Assembly: GCA_026692885.1 (NCBI GenBank)
Contig: JAPLNJ010001104.1
Span: forward strand, 1 to 6,966
Origin: Planctomycetota bacterium
GTDB taxonomy: Bacteria; Planctomycetota; Planctomycetia; Pirellulales; Pirellulaceae
Direction of reading: 5' to 3'
Length of the DNA: 6,966 nucleotides
Shown here: positions 5,432 through 6,966 of the stretch, in pieces
Numbering within the stretch: position 1 is the first letter of the stretch
Layout of the letters: every line of letters begins with the position of its first letter
Notes under the pieces: model-generated
What the model saw: only the letters and a program-made list of their open reading frames with translations
What the model was told of the DNA's origin: nothing
Database searches by the model: none
Program-made: the position numbers and the translations under genes

Positions 5432-6822
5432 AAGCCTTGAATCAAGCTCACCAACGGCATGAACAACGAGATCACGATGAACCCGACCGCACCACCTAGG
5501 ACGCAGATGATGATCGGCTCCATCAAGGCCATCAGACTGTCGGTCAACGTTTTGACTTCGTCGTCGTACGTGTCGGCGACTTTGTACAACATCGTGTCCA
5601 ATTCGCCCGTCTCCTCGCCCACGTCCACCATGTTCACAACCAAGTCGTCCACCACCCGGCTCTTGATCTTCGTGATGTACATCAGAGAACATAACCCGCC
5701 CGCACCGCCGGCAATGTACACGCCCAGACCGGCCAAGTTGGGCAGCATCATCAACAAGATCCCGGGCAACGCACCGGCGAAGAACCAAAAGCCCAGGCAG
5801 ACCGGATGGAAGCCCAGCGTCGAATACTGCTTCAACGGCTTGGCGAATGGTTCACCGCCGCGGATGGCTTCCGCGACTTTCGAATACAATCGCTCGAACA
5901 CCGCATTGCCCGAGGTGTCGCGGGTGATCTGCAGGCCTTCCAGAATCGGCACACCACTGGCGACCAGCGTGCCCAGCGTCCGCGTGGTGCGGGCCATGAT
6001 GTTCTTTTCCAGCAGGTTGCCGAGAATCGGCAGCTTCAGGACGAACATGTCCCAACCGATCCGGCCGTGCCGGAATTTTCGCACCAATTTGATCGCCAAC
6101 CAGACGACCACGGGGATCAGCGGGATCAGGTACCAGGAATTGACCACCCACTTGGAAACCGCCATCAAGATCACAGTCGCTTCGGGCAGTTTCAGCTTGA
6201 ATTCGTCGAACATCTTCTGAAACACGGGCACAATCTTCAACATGATAAAGGTCAGAATGGCGACCGCCACGGTGATGACCACCGCCGGGTAGATCATCGC
6301 GCCTTTGACCTTGCGTTTCAGTTCCTCGGCCCGTTCCATGAAGTCGGACAGACGTTGGAGAATGATTTCCAAGGCACCACCCGCCTCGCCGGCCTTGATC
6401 ATGTTGACGTACAACCGGTTGAAGACCTTCGGGCACTTGGCCATGCCTTCCGACAGCGTGGCCCCACCTTCAATCTCCTCGATCGTGTCCTGCAGCGCGA
6501 ACTTCAGCTTGCCCGGCTTGGCATTGCCTTCGAGAATCCTCAAGCTCCGCACGATCGGCAGGCCGGCGTCCTGGAGAATTGACAACTGGCGAGTGAACGT
6601 GCAGATGTGCTTCGTGCCGCCACCCCCGATGGCGAAGCCGCGTTTCTTTTTCTTGCCGCCTTTGCCGGCCGCCGCCTCTTTGGCTTTCTTGACCGTGATC
6701 TTGGTGACAAAATAGCCCATCTGACGGATCGTCGTCTGGGCCTCTTCCTCGCTCGGGGCATCGATCACATCATTGATCTCGTTCCCCTTCGCGTCCATCG
6801 CCTCGAATTGATAGGTCGGCAT
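5425..6822 (-). CDS. gspF: Type II secretion / type IV pilus inner-membrane platform protein (GspF/PilC family)
   Basis: This is a 465-residue protein; the family is usually about 400. It has an N-terminal MPTYQFEAMDAKGNE domain, a Lys/Gly-rich linker (46-70), then a first T2SSF domain (about 74-197) with FTRQLSILQDAGLPI and GEAGG (145-149), and a second (about 278-460) with ARTTRTLGTLVASGVPI and GEETGELD (402-409). Membrane segments are predicted at about 175-197, 230-246 and 436-457. Residues 334-391 are an insert before GEETG with two further hydrophobic stretches (about 342-359 and 364-383); I recall a similar insert in planctomycete homologues. GGGAG at 6833-6829 lies 6 nt before the ATG. 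It anchors the assembly ATPase and pseudopilus in the inner membrane. It is separated from the pseudopilin operon by the antitoxin gene and repeats. Confidence 0.93.
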   Translation of the reverse strand: MPTYQFEAMDAKGNEINDVIDAPSEEEAQTTIRQMGYFVTKITVKKAKEAAAGKGGKKKKRGFAIGGGGTKHICTFTRQLSILQDAGLPIVRSLRILEGNAKPGKLKFALQDTIEEIEGGATLSEGMAKCPKVFNRLYVNMIKAGEAGGALEIILQRLSDFMERAEELKRKVKGAMIYPAVVITVAVAILTFIMLKIVPVFQKMFDEFKLKLPEATVILMAVSKWVVNSWYLIPLIPVVVWLAIKLVRKFRHGRIGWDMFVLKLPILGNLLEKNIMARTTRTLGTLVASGVPILEGLQITRDTSGNAVFERLYSKVAEAIRGGEPFAKPLKQYSTLGFHPVCLGFWFFAGALPGILLMMLPNLAGLGVYIAGGAGGLCSLMYITKIKSRVVDDLVVNMVDVGEETGELDTMLYKVADTYDDEVKTLTDSLMALMEPIIICVLGGAVGFIVISLFMPLVSLIQGLA

Positions 6823-6833
6823 GGCGAACTCCC

Positions 6834-6966
6834 AGTTGTCAGTTGTCAGTTGTCAGTTGTCAGTTGTCAGTTGTCAGTTGTCAGTTGTCAGTTGTCAGTT
6901 GTCAGTTGTCAGTTGTCAGTTGTCAGTTGTCAGTTGTCAGTTGTCAGTTGTCAGTTGTCAGTTGTC
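6834..6966. repeat. Perfect heptamer tandem array, 19 copies of AGTTGTC, open at the window edge
   Basis: From 6834 to 6966 the sequence is exactly 19 identical copies of AGTTGTC (GACAACT on the gspF coding strand), and the array continues past the window end. It ends 11 nt before the gspF start codon and abuts its ribosome-binding site, so it is probably transcribed as 5' leader. Because 7 is not a multiple of 3, TGA appears in all three minus-strand frames, while all plus-strand frames stay open. The coding-strand repeat lacks self-complementary triplets and should be unstructured. Perfect identity suggests recent expansion and possible length variation. Confidence 0.97.

Noticed and set aside
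5318..5788. Upstream extension of the antitoxin frame to 240 codons
   Set aside because: The extra part overlaps gspF on the same strand in another frame and runs through the GC-rich repeat. The family-typical N-terminus MKVIEKDDAT begins at 5317.
5459..6582. Long plus-strand open frames opposite gspF (253 and 258 codons)
   Set aside because: They are antisense to a clearly conserved GspF-family frame. Their translations are rich in His, Gln, Arg and Pro with no recognisable domain, as expected from GC-rich antisense reading.
6834..6966. CRISPR array or protein-coding heptad repeat
   Set aside because: There are no spacers between units, so it is not CRISPR. The minus strand has stops in all frames. 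The plus strand is open but has no start or gene context.

Overview
The window looks like Planctomycetota DNA, most likely a Pirellulales-type genome. That assignment comes from memory of the group and not from a search. The evidence is a GspF-family protein with a long extra hydrophobic insert, pseudopilins carrying acidic motifs such as DVDEDG, and intergenic repeat families I associate with planctomycetes. These repeats include units bounded by CCCAGGGC/GCCCTGGG, the CCCCTCACCCCT element, and a nested palindrome ending in CTTTGGAGTGCGGCGAC. All supported genes lie on the minus strand and are described in transcription order, from high to low coordinates.

Layout: 6966-6834 is a perfect 19-copy heptamer array that runs off the window. 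It ends 11 nt before the start of a GspF/PilC-type inner-membrane platform protein (6822-5425). Next comes a duplicated GC-rich repeat (5431-5333), whose first bases include the gspF stop codon, and then a small Phd/YefM-type antitoxin with no toxin beside it (5317-5066). A 124-nt spacer holds two mutually exclusive hairpins. It leads into a tight pseudopilin operon: a GspG-like pseudopilin (4941-3946), a second, larger GspG-like pseudopilin (3949-2768), a GspH/FimT-like pseudopilin (2764-1439), a PilV/GspI-like pseudopilin (1437-814), and a downstream frame (808-275) that appears to be the C-terminal half of that same PilV-like protein. Genes overlap or lie within a few bases of each other throughout. 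The 3' end (274-1) has no gene and carries a GC hairpin and two tandem units of a dispersed repeat.

Together the genes encode a platform protein plus major and minor pseudopilins of a type II secretion or type IV-pilus-like machine. The ATPase, the secretin and the prepilin peptidase are not in the window.

Three points stand out. (1) The PilV-like gene is split by a -1 shift exactly where a canonical X_XXY_YYZ slippery heptamer (AAATTTC, 850-844) lies in the right phase. This is either programmed frameshifting, a one-base deletion, or an assembly error. (2) A 110-bp inverted-repeat element (2616-2725) lies in frame inside the GspH-like gene and encodes most of its unusually long 53-residue leader. 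(3) Heptamer arrays, one perfect and one degenerate, lie at the 5' ends of two genes of the cluster. Both ends of the window fall in repeats, so it may be a whole contig limited by repeat collapse.
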